NCBI GenBank assembly: GCA_022511265.1 | Contig: JAFLRX010000011.1 | Coordinates: 1 to 64,000 of the forward strand | Direction: 5' to 3' | DNA from: Eubacterium sp. | Lineage (GTDB): Bacteria > Bacillota > Clostridia > Oscillospirales > Ruminococcaceae | DNA: 64,000 nt | In this document: piece after piece, positions 16,892 through 27,171 of the stretch | How the letters are laid out: each line of letters opens with the position of its first letter | How positions within the stretch are numbered: the stretch's first letter is position 1 | The notes under the pieces: model-generated | Seen by the model: only the letters and a program-made list of their open reading frames with translations | Told to the model about the DNA's origin: nothing | The model's database searches: none | Program-made: the position numbers and the translations under genes

Positions 16892-17797
16892 TCAGCTGAT
16901 GCCCTTGTCTCTCGGGTTTATGCACTGACATACACATGCCCTTTTGTTGTCCTGCCGCAGTATTATCTTGGTCTTGCATACGTCTACCTTGTCGCGCTCC
17001 ATTATCAGCTCGTCAATGCTGTCCGCGCGGATAATGCCGCCGTTCGGATTGATTATGCTGTCCACCTTGCCGTTGATGTCCGCGTCCACGGTAGAATACT
17101 CAAACGCCAGAGTGGTGTTTATCAGCTTGCAGTTTTTCATCACAAGGTTATCTATATAGCACAGCCCTTGCAGGCTCTCTACCGTGCAGTTTATCAGTGT
17201 GAGGTTTTTAGAGTTCCACCCGATATATTCTCCCGTGATAAAGCTGTCGTACACTGTGACGTTGTCGCTGTTCCAAAACGCGTCCTTGGATATCAGCTTT
17301 GAGTTTCTTATCTCGACATTCTTCACCCCGTCAAAGGAATAATTTCCGTACAGCGTCAGCCCGTCTATCTTCATATTCTCGCTGTTCATCGCAAAGTAAT
17401 CACCCTTTGCGGTGACGTTGTCTACGGTGACACCGTCACAGTGCCATAATGTCTCCGCCGCGTTGGGGAAAGACACGTTTTTCAGTGTCAGCCCGTGACA
17501 GCGGCGAAAGTTTTTGGGTGCCTCTATCGCACAGTCCTCTATATGCGCGTTGTCGGTGTACCACACACCTGCCCGCGCCATCTCGAACCATGTGCAGTCC
17601 TTTGCTGTTACGTCCTTACAGTACCACAGCGGGTACTTCCAGCGGAACATACAGCCGTACAGCTCTATATCGCGGCTCTCCTTCAGCGGTGATTCTCCCT
17701 CGCCGAATACGGTATCAACGAGCTTCAGGTTTTCGCTCTTGAACAGCGAACGCTCTCCCTCGTAAAAGCCGCGTGTTATTTCAGTTGTCTTTTCCAT
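16892..17797 (-). CDS. DUF3737 protein, predicted right-handed beta-helix
   Basis: 301 residues. The sequence is a ladder of short beta strands of the pattern N-V-x-I-x-N-S/C (VEIRNSKLISKDAFWNSDNV, VTVYDSFITGEYIGWNSKNL), as in pectate-lyase type beta-helices. The start EITRGFYEGERSLFKSENL and frequent Trp/Cys in the turns match DUF3737 as I recall it. No signal peptide, so it acts in the cytoplasm. It lies 13 bp before patB on the same strand. Activity is unknown; linkage suggests a partner or modifier of PatB. Confidence 0.82.
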   Translation of the reverse strand: MEKTTEITRGFYEGERSLFKSENLKLVDTVFGEGESPLKESRDIELYGCMFRWKYPLWYCKDVTAKDCTWFEMARAGVWYTDNAHIEDCAIEAPKNFRRCHGLTLKNVSFPNAAETLWHCDGVTVDNVTAKGDYFAMNSENMKIDGLTLYGNYSFDGVKNVEIRNSKLISKDAFWNSDNVTVYDSFITGEYIGWNSKNLTLINCTVESLQGLCYIDNLVMKNCKLINTTLAFEYSTVDADINGKVDSIINPNGGIIRADSIDELIMERDKVDVCKTKIILRQDNKRACVCQCINPRDKGIS

Positions 17798-17824
17798 ATT
17801 ACTCTCCCGATCTCATCAATTAAA

Positions 17825-19825
<2,001 letters not shown>

Positions 19826-20515
19826 TTAGCTATAGTTAAACAAATCCTCCACCGGGTCGGTACCAACCGAAATAATATGGGTATAGCTTTCGGGGATATC
19901 CCCTACTATCACCGTCTCCGCTATCAGAAAATCACCGCTGACCTCGGTCTGTACCGAGTACAGCGGGATAAACGCCGTCGCGCTGACAGTCGTCCGCATA
20001 ATTATACGGTGCAGCGTCTGGTTTATCCCCGCGTCCGAAAACTCGCTGATAAACACCGCGTCCGCGTACCCCGTCGGCTCGACGGTCATTTCGACATAAC
20101 CTCCGCTGCCGTAAAACGCCGATATACCGCTCAGTGTCCCGACAGACAGCTGGGTGGAAATAACATCCCCGCGCATCAGCCGTTCGTTGACGTCATCCAA
20201 TATAGCGGTCCTTATCAGGTTTATCACAGCTGTCTTGCTCTGTATCGAGGTCACCCGTCCGTCATCGTTGTAGGTGACGTTTATAAGACTGCCGTAATCG
20301 GCGGCATCCGCCAGCTTGTCAAGCTGTTCGGTCACCGCCTTGTCTATCATACCTGTTATCAGCGCACGGGTATTATACTCGCAGACCTGCACCACATTCG
20401 GCAGTATGAAGGTATGCAGCAATATCAGCAGGCTTAGCATTATCAGTGCCAGTCCTATCAGCTTTACCCCGACTTTTCGTTTCAGCCGTCTTTTTGTTTC
20501 CGCTTTAATGCTCAC
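19826..20515 (-). CDS. yunB: YunB-like sporulation protein
   Basis: About 229 residues. A basic N-terminus, one membrane helix (GLALIMLSLLILLHTFILPN), then an extracytoplasmic domain: VCEYNTRALITGMIDKAV, VTYNDDGRVTSIQSKTAVIN and a repeated VMRTTVSATAFIPLYSVQTE-like core match YunB of sporulating Firmicutes. The start is uncertain: GTG at 20515 is one base from the GGAGG site, TTG at 20530 has no site, and ATT at 20509 has ideal spacing. Known: yunB belongs to the mother-cell sporulation set in Bacillus. Its presence beside a damaged Spo0A is notable. Confidence 0.85.
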   Translation of the reverse strand: MSIKAETKRRLKRKVGVKLIGLALIMLSLLILLHTFILPNVVQVCEYNTRALITGMIDKAVTEQLDKLADAADYGSLINVTYNDDGRVTSIQSKTAVINLIRTAILDDVNERLMRGDVISTQLSVGTLSGISAFYGSGGYVEMTVEPTGYADAVFISEFSDAGINQTLHRIIMRTTVSATAFIPLYSVQTEVSGDFLIAETVIVGDIPESYTHIISVGTDPVEDLFNYS

Positions 20516-20561
20516 ACCTCCAAATATCAATATGTTAATTGATATTCAGAGGCGCGGTTTA

Positions 20562-21971
20562 TTATTCAGCCTTGTAGAACGCCGAGAACGCCTTGTACGC
20601 CATATACACGTCGTTCTTTGCGGTCACCTCAAACGGCGCGTGCATCGACAGCACAGGCACGCCTACGTCTATCGTGTCTATATTAAGGTTCGCGATATAC
20701 GCAGCTACCGTTCCGCCGCCGCCGAGGTCTACCTTGCCCAGCTCGCCGGTCTGCCATACGATGCCGTTCTTGCCAAACAGTGAATGTACATATCCCACAA
20801 ACTCCGCGTTCGCGTCGCTGGTGCCGGATTTTCCTCTCGCACCGGTGAACTTGGTTACAACGATACCCTTGTTCATGTACGCGCAGTTTCTCTTTTCCAG
20901 CACATCGGGGAAGGTCGGGTCAAAGCCCGCATTAACGTCCGCCGACAGACAGCGCGACGCGCTCATTACGTCTCTGCCGCTACAGCCAAAGCACTCTGCC
21001 AGATCGGAGATAAAATACTTCAGATACGCGCTGCGCAGTCCCGTGTTGCCGTCGCTGCCGGTCTCTTCCTTATCGGTCAGCACACATACCGCGGTCCTTG
21101 CGGGTACGCCCTTCATATCAAGCAGCGCGGTGAACGCCGTATACGCGCACACTCTGTCGTCCTGTCCGTATGCGCCGATAAGGCTGCGGTCAAAGCCGAT
21201 ATCGCGCGCCTTGAGTGCGGGCACGCACTCCAGCTCGGCACTTAAAAAGTCCTTTTCAACTATCTTGTATTTCTCAAACAGGATGTTCATTAAGTTCAGC
21301 TTTACAGCGTCGCTGCACTCGTCATCCTTGAACGGGCGCGAGCCGATAAGGATATTCAGCTCTTCGCCGGTTATCAGCTTTCCGACAGGTCTCTTGTACT
21401 GCTCGTCCGCAAGATGCGGCAGCAGGTCGGTCACCACAAAGCAGGGGTCCTTATCGTCCTCGCCGATATTTACCGTTATCTCCGTACCGTCGGCTCTTAC
21501 TATCACGCCATGCAGCGACAGCGGTAATGCCGGCCACTGGTATTTCTTTATTCCGCCGTAATAGTGGGTCTTGAAATAGCCCAGCTCTTCCGCCTCGTAC
21601 AGCGGGTTCTGCTTTAGGTCAAGACGGGGCGAGTCGATATGCGCCGCGGTGATGTTTACACCGTTTGCTATAGGCTGCTTGCCTATTACCGCCAGTATCA
21701 CTGCCTTTTTACGGTTGAGATAATATATCTTATCTCCCGCCTTATACTTTTTGCTCTTGTCAAACAGCTCAAAGCCTGCCGCCTCGGCACGCTGTACGGT
21801 TTCCGCCGCTGCCTCACGCTCGGTCTTGCCGTTGTCTAAGAACGTCTTGTAATCCTCACAATACTTGTCCGCCTTTTTCTGCTCTGCGGCGGTAAGTACG
21901 TAGGTGGAGTGCTGCTGCTTGTAAAACAGCTTGTCCTTCAGCTCCTGTGATTTTGTCTTTTTCTCTGCCAT
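20562..21971 (-). CDS. M18-family aminopeptidase
   Basis: 469 residues. Zinc metallopeptidase of the aspartyl aminopeptidase type. Metal and catalytic segments: ITAAHIDSPRLDLKQNPLYE, the bridging aspartate in YGQDDRVCAYTAFTALLD, the glutamate pair in VCVLTDKEETGSDGNTG, and a C-terminal DVGVPVLSMHAPFEVTAKND with a late histidine. No signal peptide, so it acts on cytoplasmic peptides. Start ATG follows GAAAGGGG. It lies 31 bp upstream of yunB. Confidence 0.93.
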   Translation of the reverse strand: MAEKKTKSQELKDKLFYKQQHSTYVLTAAEQKKADKYCEDYKTFLDNGKTEREAAAETVQRAEAAGFELFDKSKKYKAGDKIYYLNRKKAVILAVIGKQPIANGVNITAAHIDSPRLDLKQNPLYEAEELGYFKTHYYGGIKKYQWPALPLSLHGVIVRADGTEITVNIGEDDKDPCFVVTDLLPHLADEQYKRPVGKLITGEELNILIGSRPFKDDECSDAVKLNLMNILFEKYKIVEKDFLSAELECVPALKARDIGFDRSLIGAYGQDDRVCAYTAFTALLDMKGVPARTAVCVLTDKEETGSDGNTGLRSAYLKYFISDLAECFGCSGRDVMSASRCLSADVNAGFDPTFPDVLEKRNCAYMNKGIVVTKFTGARGKSGTSDANAEFVGYVHSLFGKNGIVWQTGELGKVDLGGGGTVAAYIANLNIDTIDVGVPVLSMHAPFEVTAKNDVYMAYKAFSAFYKAE

Positions 21972-22038
21972 GATAAAATGACCCCTTTCATAATGTGTTT
22001 TTTATTTAAAAGTTATTGCTCTAACTGAACAAACGAAA

Positions 22039-22638
22039 TTATTTATAAAGCCTGCAATACGTCTCGTATGCGTCGGTTATCTTATCCACATAATGCGCCG
22101 TGTCCGGGTTAGGTATCGCGGCCAGCCTGCCGTTTACGCCGTAGTCGGGGTTTTCCAGCCAGCTGCCGACGCTGCCCGGCCCCGCGTGATACGCCGCCGC
22201 CGTCTCGGTCAAGCCCCCGCCGAACTCGTCTTCAAGATAGCTCAGCAGATAGCAGCCATAGCGGATATTGTCCTGCTCATTGTACATACTGTCAAACTCT
22301 ATCCCGCTGTCCTCCTCGTCAAGGCGATAGCGTATCCATTCAAAGGTGTCCGGCATTATCTGCATCAATCCGCGCGCGCCTAAGTTGGATTCCGACATCG
22401 GGTCAAACCCGCTCTCGGTCTTGATAAACGCGTACACCATGTACTTATCCAACCCGTACTTACCGGAATAATGCTCGACATACTCGGCATATTCCATCGG
22501 GTGCGCCGCGCGGATGTATTTATCCAGCCCGTACAGCACCCCGCCCGCGACTATCGCCGCAATGACCGGGATAATTATCAGCAAAAGCAGCTTTTTGCTT
22601 TTCTTTTTTCTTCGCCGCTTTGTGTAAATTACTTTCAT
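22039..22638 (-). CDS. Membrane-anchored lytic transglycosylase
   Basis: 199 residues. A very basic N-terminus (KRRRKKKSKK), one membrane helix, then a soluble lytic transglycosylase domain with catalytic Glu75 in VYAFIKTESGFDP, then ARGLMQIMPDTFEWI, DNIRYGCYLLSYLE and AAYHAGPGSVGSWL. It cleaves peptidoglycan to 1,6-anhydro-muropeptides outside the membrane. It overlaps the coaE stop by four bases (ATGA) and is the last gene of the DUF951-prfA-tsaC-coaE operon. Confidence 0.93.
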   Translation of the reverse strand: MKVIYTKRRRKKKSKKLLLLIIIPVIAAIVAGGVLYGLDKYIRAAHPMEYAEYVEHYSGKYGLDKYMVYAFIKTESGFDPMSESNLGARGLMQIMPDTFEWIRYRLDEEDSGIEFDSMYNEQDNIRYGCYLLSYLEDEFGGGLTETAAAYHAGPGSVGSWLENPDYGVNGRLAAIPNPDTAHYVDKITDAYETYCRLYK

Positions 22639-23225
22639 GCAGTTTCCTTTATTTGTTCTACCGTATTGCGGACGACATCAACCAGTGCCGCCGTGTCCGC
22701 GTTATTCTCTATGCAGTATTTGCTTTTCTCTCTGTAATAATCCGCGTCATGCTGACTGGCAAGGCGGTCGGCCGCCGCCTGTTCATCCAGTCCGTCACGC
22801 CGCATTATCCGCCGCAGTGCCTTTTCCTTATCGCACACCACACAGACCACGCCGTCGCAGATATAGTCCATCCCGCTTTCAAACAGCGTCGGCGCGTCCA
22901 GCAGGACGTATTCCGCGTCACTGCCGTTTATCCGCCCTATCACCTCATAGGTGATATACGGGTACATTATGCGGTTCAGCTCCTCCAGCTTTTCCCTGTC
23001 GGAAAATACCAACGCGCCCAGCGCCTTTCGGTCAAGCTCGCCGTCGGCGATGATATATTCTTTCCCGAACCGCTCCGCTATTTTTCCCAGCGCGGGCTTG
23101 CCCTTTTGGACGACCGCCCTTGCAACAAAATCGCAGTCGATTATCTCAAACCCCGCGCGGCAAAACTCCGCGCAGACGGTGGTTTTCCCCGCACCGGACA
23201 TCCCTGTCAGACCGTATATTTTCAA
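22635..23225 (-). CDS. coaE: Dephospho-CoA kinase
   Basis: 196 residues. P-loop GLTGMSGAGKTTVC, then FEIIDCDFVARAVVQKGKPA and YVLLDAPTLFESGMD with VVCDKEKALRRIMRRDGLD. It phosphorylates the 3'-hydroxyl of dephospho-CoA, the last step of CoA synthesis. The start codon is TTG, eight bases after AAAGGA. It lies 19 bp after tsaC and overlaps the transglycosylase gene. Confidence 0.95.
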   Translation of the reverse strand: MKIYGLTGMSGAGKTTVCAEFCRAGFEIIDCDFVARAVVQKGKPALGKIAERFGKEYIIADGELDRKALGALVFSDREKLEELNRIMYPYITYEVIGRINGSDAEYVLLDAPTLFESGMDYICDGVVCVVCDKEKALRRIMRRDGLDEQAAADRLASQHDADYYREKSKYCIENNADTAALVDVVRNTVEQIKETA

Positions 23226-23244
23226 TACAGTGTCCTTTCGCTTA

Positions 23245-24261
23245 TCATATTTTCACTACCCGAAACGCCGCCGCCCTCAGCAGGCGGTTATACACCGCGG
23301 TGCCCAGCCCCGTCTTCTCGGGACAGCGGACATATGCGGTCTTTACGCCCAGACCGTCCGTCTCACGCAGGGCGGCAAACAGGTTATGCGCCCGCTGTTC
23401 GGCAGTCACGCCGTAATCTATCCGCGGGACGTTTATGCCCGTCTCATCTCCGTACAGCACCGCACAGATCTTTTCGCCAGCCTTTTCGTTAAGAAATTCC
23501 GCCAACGCCTGCGCGTTGTCCGTCTCTACTATTATTATTTCCGTTTTGGGAGAATAATGCTTATATTTCATACCGGGAGATAACACCCGCTCATTTTCGT
23601 CCGGCTTTTTGAACACGTTGCCGTCCAGCGTGACGTCCGCGTATTCTGCCAGCATTTCGGCGGTCACCGCGCCGGGGCGCAGTATCTTTATCGCGGTATC
23701 GTCATCGGTAAAGCATATTACCGTGCTCTCTACACCTGTCCTGCACTCGCCGCCGTCTATTATCATCGGTATCCTGCCGCATAGGTCCTCGTACACATGC
23801 CCTGCCGATGTGGGGCTGGGGCTACCTGACAGATTAGCCGACGGCGCCGCCAGCGGAAAGCCGCACAGTTCTATCAGATTCAGTGCCGCCTCGTTATCCG
23901 GCATACGCACCGCCACGGTGTCCAGTCCGCCGCTGGTGGCGTCGGGGACAATGCTGTCCTTCTTGAATATCATGGTCAGCGGTCCGCTCCAAAAGCGCTC
24001 CGCCAGCCGCAACGCCAGCTCCGGCACATATTTCACCGACTTATACAGCATATCAAGGTTGCTGACGTGTATTATCAGCGGGTTGTCCTGAGGTCTGCCC
24101 TTTGCCACGAATATTTTCCCGCAGGCGTCAGGATCATAGGCGTTGCCCGCCAGCCCGTACACCGTCTCGGTCGGCATGGCGACCAAGCCGCCGCCCTTTA
24201 TTATTTCCGCCGCCCGCCGCAGCGACTGTATATCCGGCCTTACTATCTCGGTCGTCATCAT
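23245..24261 (-). CDS. tsaC: L-threonylcarbamoyladenylate synthase (Sua5 form)
   Basis: 338 residues. The YrdC domain (GGGLVAMPTETVYGLAGNAY, FVAKGRPQDNPLIIHVSNL, PLAAPSANLSGSPSPTSAGHV) is followed by a linker LSPGMKYKHYSPKTEIIIVE and a C-terminal Sua5 domain, so this is the long Sua5 type. It makes threonylcarbamoyl-AMP for t6A37 of ANN-decoding tRNAs. Its ATG overlaps the last base of the prfA stop (taATG). Pairing with prfA is common in Firmicutes. Confidence 0.95.
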   Translation of the reverse strand: MMTTEIVRPDIQSLRRAAEIIKGGGLVAMPTETVYGLAGNAYDPDACGKIFVAKGRPQDNPLIIHVSNLDMLYKSVKYVPELALRLAERFWSGPLTMIFKKDSIVPDATSGGLDTVAVRMPDNEAALNLIELCGFPLAAPSANLSGSPSPTSAGHVYEDLCGRIPMIIDGGECRTGVESTVICFTDDDTAIKILRPGAVTAEMLAEYADVTLDGNVFKKPDENERVLSPGMKYKHYSPKTEIIIVETDNAQALAEFLNEKAGEKICAVLYGDETGINVPRIDYGVTAEQRAHNLFAALRETDGLGVKTAYVRCPEKTGLGTAVYNRLLRAAAFRVVKI

Positions 24262-25334
24262 TATTCCTCAGACGCGGCAAGCTTTGCGGCGCTGTCCGCC
24301 ACCGCCAACGCCTCGAACACTTCGTCGCAGTCGCCGTTCATAAACGACTCCAGCTTGTACAGCGTCAGCCCGATGCGGTGGTCGGTGACGCGGCTCTGCG
24401 GAAAGTTATAGGTGCGTATCCGCTCCGAGCGGTCGCCGCTGCCCACCTGCACCCTGCGCTGCTCGGCTATCTTGCTGTTCTGCTCCTCCAGCTTTGCCTG
24501 ATACAGCTTGCTGTACAGCATCTTCATCGCCTTGTCTTTGTTCTTGAACTGGCTGCGCTCTTCCTGACATTCCACGACCACGCCCGTCGGCTTGTGGATT
24601 ATTCTTATCGCCGACTCGGTCTTATTTATATGCTGACCGCCCGCCCCGCTGGAGCGATAGGTCTGAAACTCAAGGTCGGCAGGGTTTATCTGCACATCTA
24701 CTTCCTCCGCCTCCGGCAATACCGCAACGGTCACGGCAGAGGTGTGTATGCGGCCCTGCGCCTCGGTCTCCGGCACACGCTGCACGCGGTGCACGCCGCT
24801 CTCGTATTTCAACTTTGCGTACGCGCTCTCGCCCTCGACGCGAAAGCTTATTTCCTTGTAACCGCCCAGCTCGGTGGGGTTCGCGCTTATTACCTCGGTC
24901 TGCCAGCCCTTCAGCTGCGCGTACATAGTGTACATACGGAACATAGAATTTGCAAACAGCGCCGCCTCGTCACCGCCGGTGCCGCCGCGTATCTCCACGA
25001 TCACGTTGCGGTCGTCGTCAGGATCTTTCGGCAACAGTAACAGCTTTAATTCCTGCGTATAGGTCTCGACCAGCTGCTTATTTTCCTCATACTGTGCCTG
25101 CACCATTTCCTTAAAGTCCTTGTCAAGTCCGCCGTCGTTCAGCAGCTTTTCCGCCTCGTCATAGTCTGCCTTGGCGGTTTTGTACAGGCGATATTTTTCT
25201 ATTATCGGGGTGAGGTTTTTGAACTCTCTCATCAGCTCTTTATACTGAGCCTGATCATTTATTACATTTATATCCGACAGCTTTGCGTTTATCTCTTCAA
25301 AACGCCGCTCGGTCATTTCCAGTTTTTCGTCCAC
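24261..25334 (-). CDS. prfA: Peptide chain release factor 1
   Basis: 357 residues. The GGQ hydrolysis loop is in [20 protein letters not shown], and the codon-recognition tripeptide is PET in [18 protein letters not shown], as in Bacillus RF1, giving UAA/UAG reading. No frameshift is present (programmed frameshifting is an RF2 trait). It follows DUF951 after 46 bp and is coupled to tsaC. Confidence 0.96.
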   Translation of the reverse strand: MDEKLEMTERRFEEINAKLSDINVINDQAQYKELMREFKNLTPIIEKYRLYKTAKADYDEAEKLLNDGGLDKDFKEMVQAQYEENKQLVETYTQELKLLLLPKDPDDDRNVIVEIRGGTGGDEAALFANSMFRMYTMYAQLKGWQTEVISANPTELGGYKEISFRVEGESAYAKLKYESGVHRVQRVPETEAQGRIHTSAVTVAVLPEAEEVDVQINPADLEFQTYRSSGAGGQHINKTESAIRIIHKPTGVVVECQEERSQFKNKDKAMKMLYSKLYQAKLEEQNSKIAEQRRVQVGSGDRSERIRTYNFPQSRVTDHRIGLTLYKLESFMNGDCDEVFEALAVADSAAKLAASEE

Positions 25335-25380
25335 GGTTATTTTCCTTTCTTTTTATATATTACTGTCAAAACCGTGTCCG

Positions 25381-25578
25381 CTATTGTTCTTCCTTATCTG
25401 CGCTGCGGATAACGGATTTTATCTTCTTTTCGCACTTGCTGCGCGGGGTCATAAACTCATGCCCGCAGCCGACGCACTTCAGCTTAAAGTCCGCGCCGAT
25501 ACGCAGCACCAGCATTTCCTTCGCGCCGCAGGGATGCTCTTTTTTCATTTTCAGCACATCTCCGACCCTTATATCCAT
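25381..25578 (-). CDS. DUF951 small protein
   Basis: 65 residues. The start MDIRVGDVLKMKKEHPCG, GADFKLKCVGCGHEFMTPRSKCEKKIK and a basic tail match DUF951, a family of small Firmicutes proteins with a cysteine pair. They sit beside translation or cell-division genes; biochemical role unknown. The gene opens the prfA operon behind AAGGAGG. Confidence 0.9.
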   Translation of the reverse strand: MDIRVGDVLKMKKEHPCGAKEMLVLRIGADFKLKCVGCGHEFMTPRSKCEKKIKSVIRSADKEEQ

Positions 25579-25611
25579 CTCCGCACCTCCTTATAAATCG
25601 CACTTATTAGT

Positions 25612-25640
25612 ATTGTACCACATTTTACCGAATTTTTCAA
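25612..25640 (-). promoter_or_regulatory. Promoter of the DUF951-prfA-tsaC-coaE-transglycosylase operon
   Basis: Minus strand TTGAAA, 17 bp, TACAAT, about 30 bp before the DUF951 start. Confidence 0.75.
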
Positions 25641-25720
25641 TCATTTCTGATAAATTTTACCGCTGCGGTTATTTTATATATTTTCGCGCAAAATACTCTC
25701 AAACGAAAGGAGCTTTCGCC

Positions 25721-26050
25721 ATGAGAAAAAGCGTAAAAGCAAAATTTGAAAACACCGACGCCGCCGAATATGCCCTTAACGCGGTACGCGCCCTGCGCGC
25801 GGGCGCAAAGTGCGAGCTGCACGCCATCCCCGACGCGGGCAGTATATATAATTACAGCGGCGTGATACCGCAGTCGTCCTACACCTCGAACACCGTCACC
25901 AATCTGTTTGTCCCGACCTTCCCCGAAAACTCTACCCTATCGGATATAGAAAACCACCGCGCCGCCATGCTGGAGGTCACCTGCCCGCCGAGCGAGCTTG
26001 GGCATGTTACACAGACATTGATAAAGTACGGCGGAATGATAGGAAAATAG
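25721..26050 (+). CDS. Hypothetical protein, 109 residues
   Basis: Not recognised. The start is the ATG after AAAGGAG; the 255-residue track ORF extends upstream through the divergent gene and is not real. The opening SVKAKFENTDAAEYALNAVR and the ending AAMLEVTCPPSELGHVTQTL followed by IKYGGMIG suggest two beta-alpha-beta units of a ferredoxin/ACT-like fold, with a Ser/Thr/Asn-rich, probably disordered middle. No signal or membrane segment. It stands alone, divergent from the DUF951 operon. Confidence 0.75.
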   Translation: MRKSVKAKFENTDAAEYALNAVRALRAGAKCELHAIPDAGSIYNYSGVIPQSSYTSNTVTNLFVPTFPENSTLSDIENHRAAMLEVTCPPSELGHVTQTLIKYGGMIGK

Positions 26051-26063
26051 CCTCACGTCGTAT

Positions 26064-26219
26064 GACCGTATCGGCAATTCTCGCATATATTATATCAGCC
26101 CCAAGGGCAAAAACGGTCGGCCGGCGCGGTGGCACTGCCCACGAACAGCCGCGCGGCGCTCTCACGGCGTAAACGGCACGGCCGAATAGTAGACCCCCGT
26201 CGCGTATGCGTCGGGGGTC
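26064..26219. ncRNA. Candidate structured RNA in a GC-rich gene-free stretch
   Basis: No ORF covers this GC-rich stretch. Visible pairings on the plus strand: GACCGT (26064-26069) with ACGGTC (26113-26118); GCGCGG (26124-26129) with CCGCGC (26149-26154), enclosing TGG/CCA; and a long hairpin GACCCCCGtCGC-gtat-GCGtCGGGGGTC (26192-26219). No known RNA family signature (SRP Alu/S domain, 6S, tmRNA, RNase P) was recognised and no T-run follows. The strand is undecided. It may instead be a decayed repeat. Confidence 0.3.
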
Positions 26220-26249
26220 AGACTGTATATAGACTACATTTTTATCGAA

Positions 26250-27017
26250 CTAATTATCCGTTCTGAAAAGGACGTCCAGCAGCGCGGTATCACTGAATTC
26301 AAACTCCTTGCGTCTGCCGTCGATGTACAGGGTGTTGTCGTCCTTCCATTCCAGCTTTGCGGGCTTGTCATATGCGGAGGTAATAACATGTATGCTGCCC
26401 AGCACACGTCTGCACTCGGCAAACGGGATGCTTATATCCTCGCTCGCCCGTTCAAGATAGAACGATACCGAGCGCCGCTCGTCCTCATAGTTCTCGGCAT
26501 ATGTCACTATGCGGTACTGTTTGTCCGGCGAATAATTATAGGTGGTGCTGCGCAGCGACAGGTCCACCGAGGTCAGCGAAAAGTCGCCTATCAGCTGGCT
26601 CAGCGTAAGGTACACCAGCACACCCACCACATAAAGTATCAGATACAGCGTACCGATGATGGTCTTTGCGGTCTCTCCCGCGCCGCAGATAAAGAAAATC
26701 AGCACGCATACCGCTACCGGCGGAATGATTATTATCCAGTTGCCGAAGGTAAGTATCAGCAGTAAAAAGCTCAGCAGCGGGGTTATCATAGCACACAGTA
26801 CAGTAACTATCTGCTTTCTGGTAAACAGCATTATACCGCCGAAAATAACGTTTATAAAGATATACAGCACATACAGCGCCGCCTGATTTACAGGCTCGAT
26901 ATAATACGCGGTATATATCCATGAGGTAAAAATTATCAGCACGGGGTAAAGCACCGACAGCACCGACACCCCGAGATTAAGCCATTTATTTGTTAATATG
27001 CTTACTAACTTTTCCAT
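26250..27017 (-). CDS. Hypothetical membrane protein, 255 residues
   Basis: Not recognised. About four to five hydrophobic helices fill residues 13-140 (LGVSVLSVLYPVLIIFTSWI, FINVIFGGIMLF, LLSFLLLILTFGNWIIIIPP, VAVCVLIFFICGAG, LYLILYVVGVLVYL), followed by a soluble domain of about 110 residues rich in Tyr, Asp and Glu that ends in FSDTALLDVLFRTDN. The last domain has beta-rich character (KQYRIVTYAENYEDERRSVS). It lies downstream of ftsZ in the same direction after a 154-bp gap, so it may be separately transcribed. Confidence 0.8.
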   Translation of the reverse strand: MEKLVSILTNKWLNLGVSVLSVLYPVLIIFTSWIYTAYYIEPVNQAALYVLYIFINVIFGGIMLFTRKQIVTVLCAMITPLLSFLLLILTFGNWIIIIPPVAVCVLIFFICGAGETAKTIIGTLYLILYVVGVLVYLTLSQLIGDFSLTSVDLSLRSTTYNYSPDKQYRIVTYAENYEDERRSVSFYLERASEDISIPFAECRRVLGSIHVITSAYDKPAKLEWKDDNTLYIDGRRKEFEFSDTALLDVLFRTDN

Positions 27018-27171
27018 ATCTGTTTCCTTTCATAAAGTCCGCATATACGGTATATCTATATTTTACTATTATTTAAGGCAAATTGCAAGCAAAACGGCAA
27101 AAAAACTTAAAAATTCCGTCAAAGCTTTCGCCGTCCTTGTCGGGACGGCGAAAAACAGTATATTCTTTAAT

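Noticed and set aside
24261-25334. RF2 (prfB) with programmed frameshift
   Set aside because: PET tripeptide instead of SPF and no internal frameshift site; it is RF1.
25283-25720. N-terminal part of the 255-residue plus-strand ORF
   Set aside because: It overlaps the divergent DUF951 gene and its promoter; the real gene starts at 25721 behind AAAGGAG.
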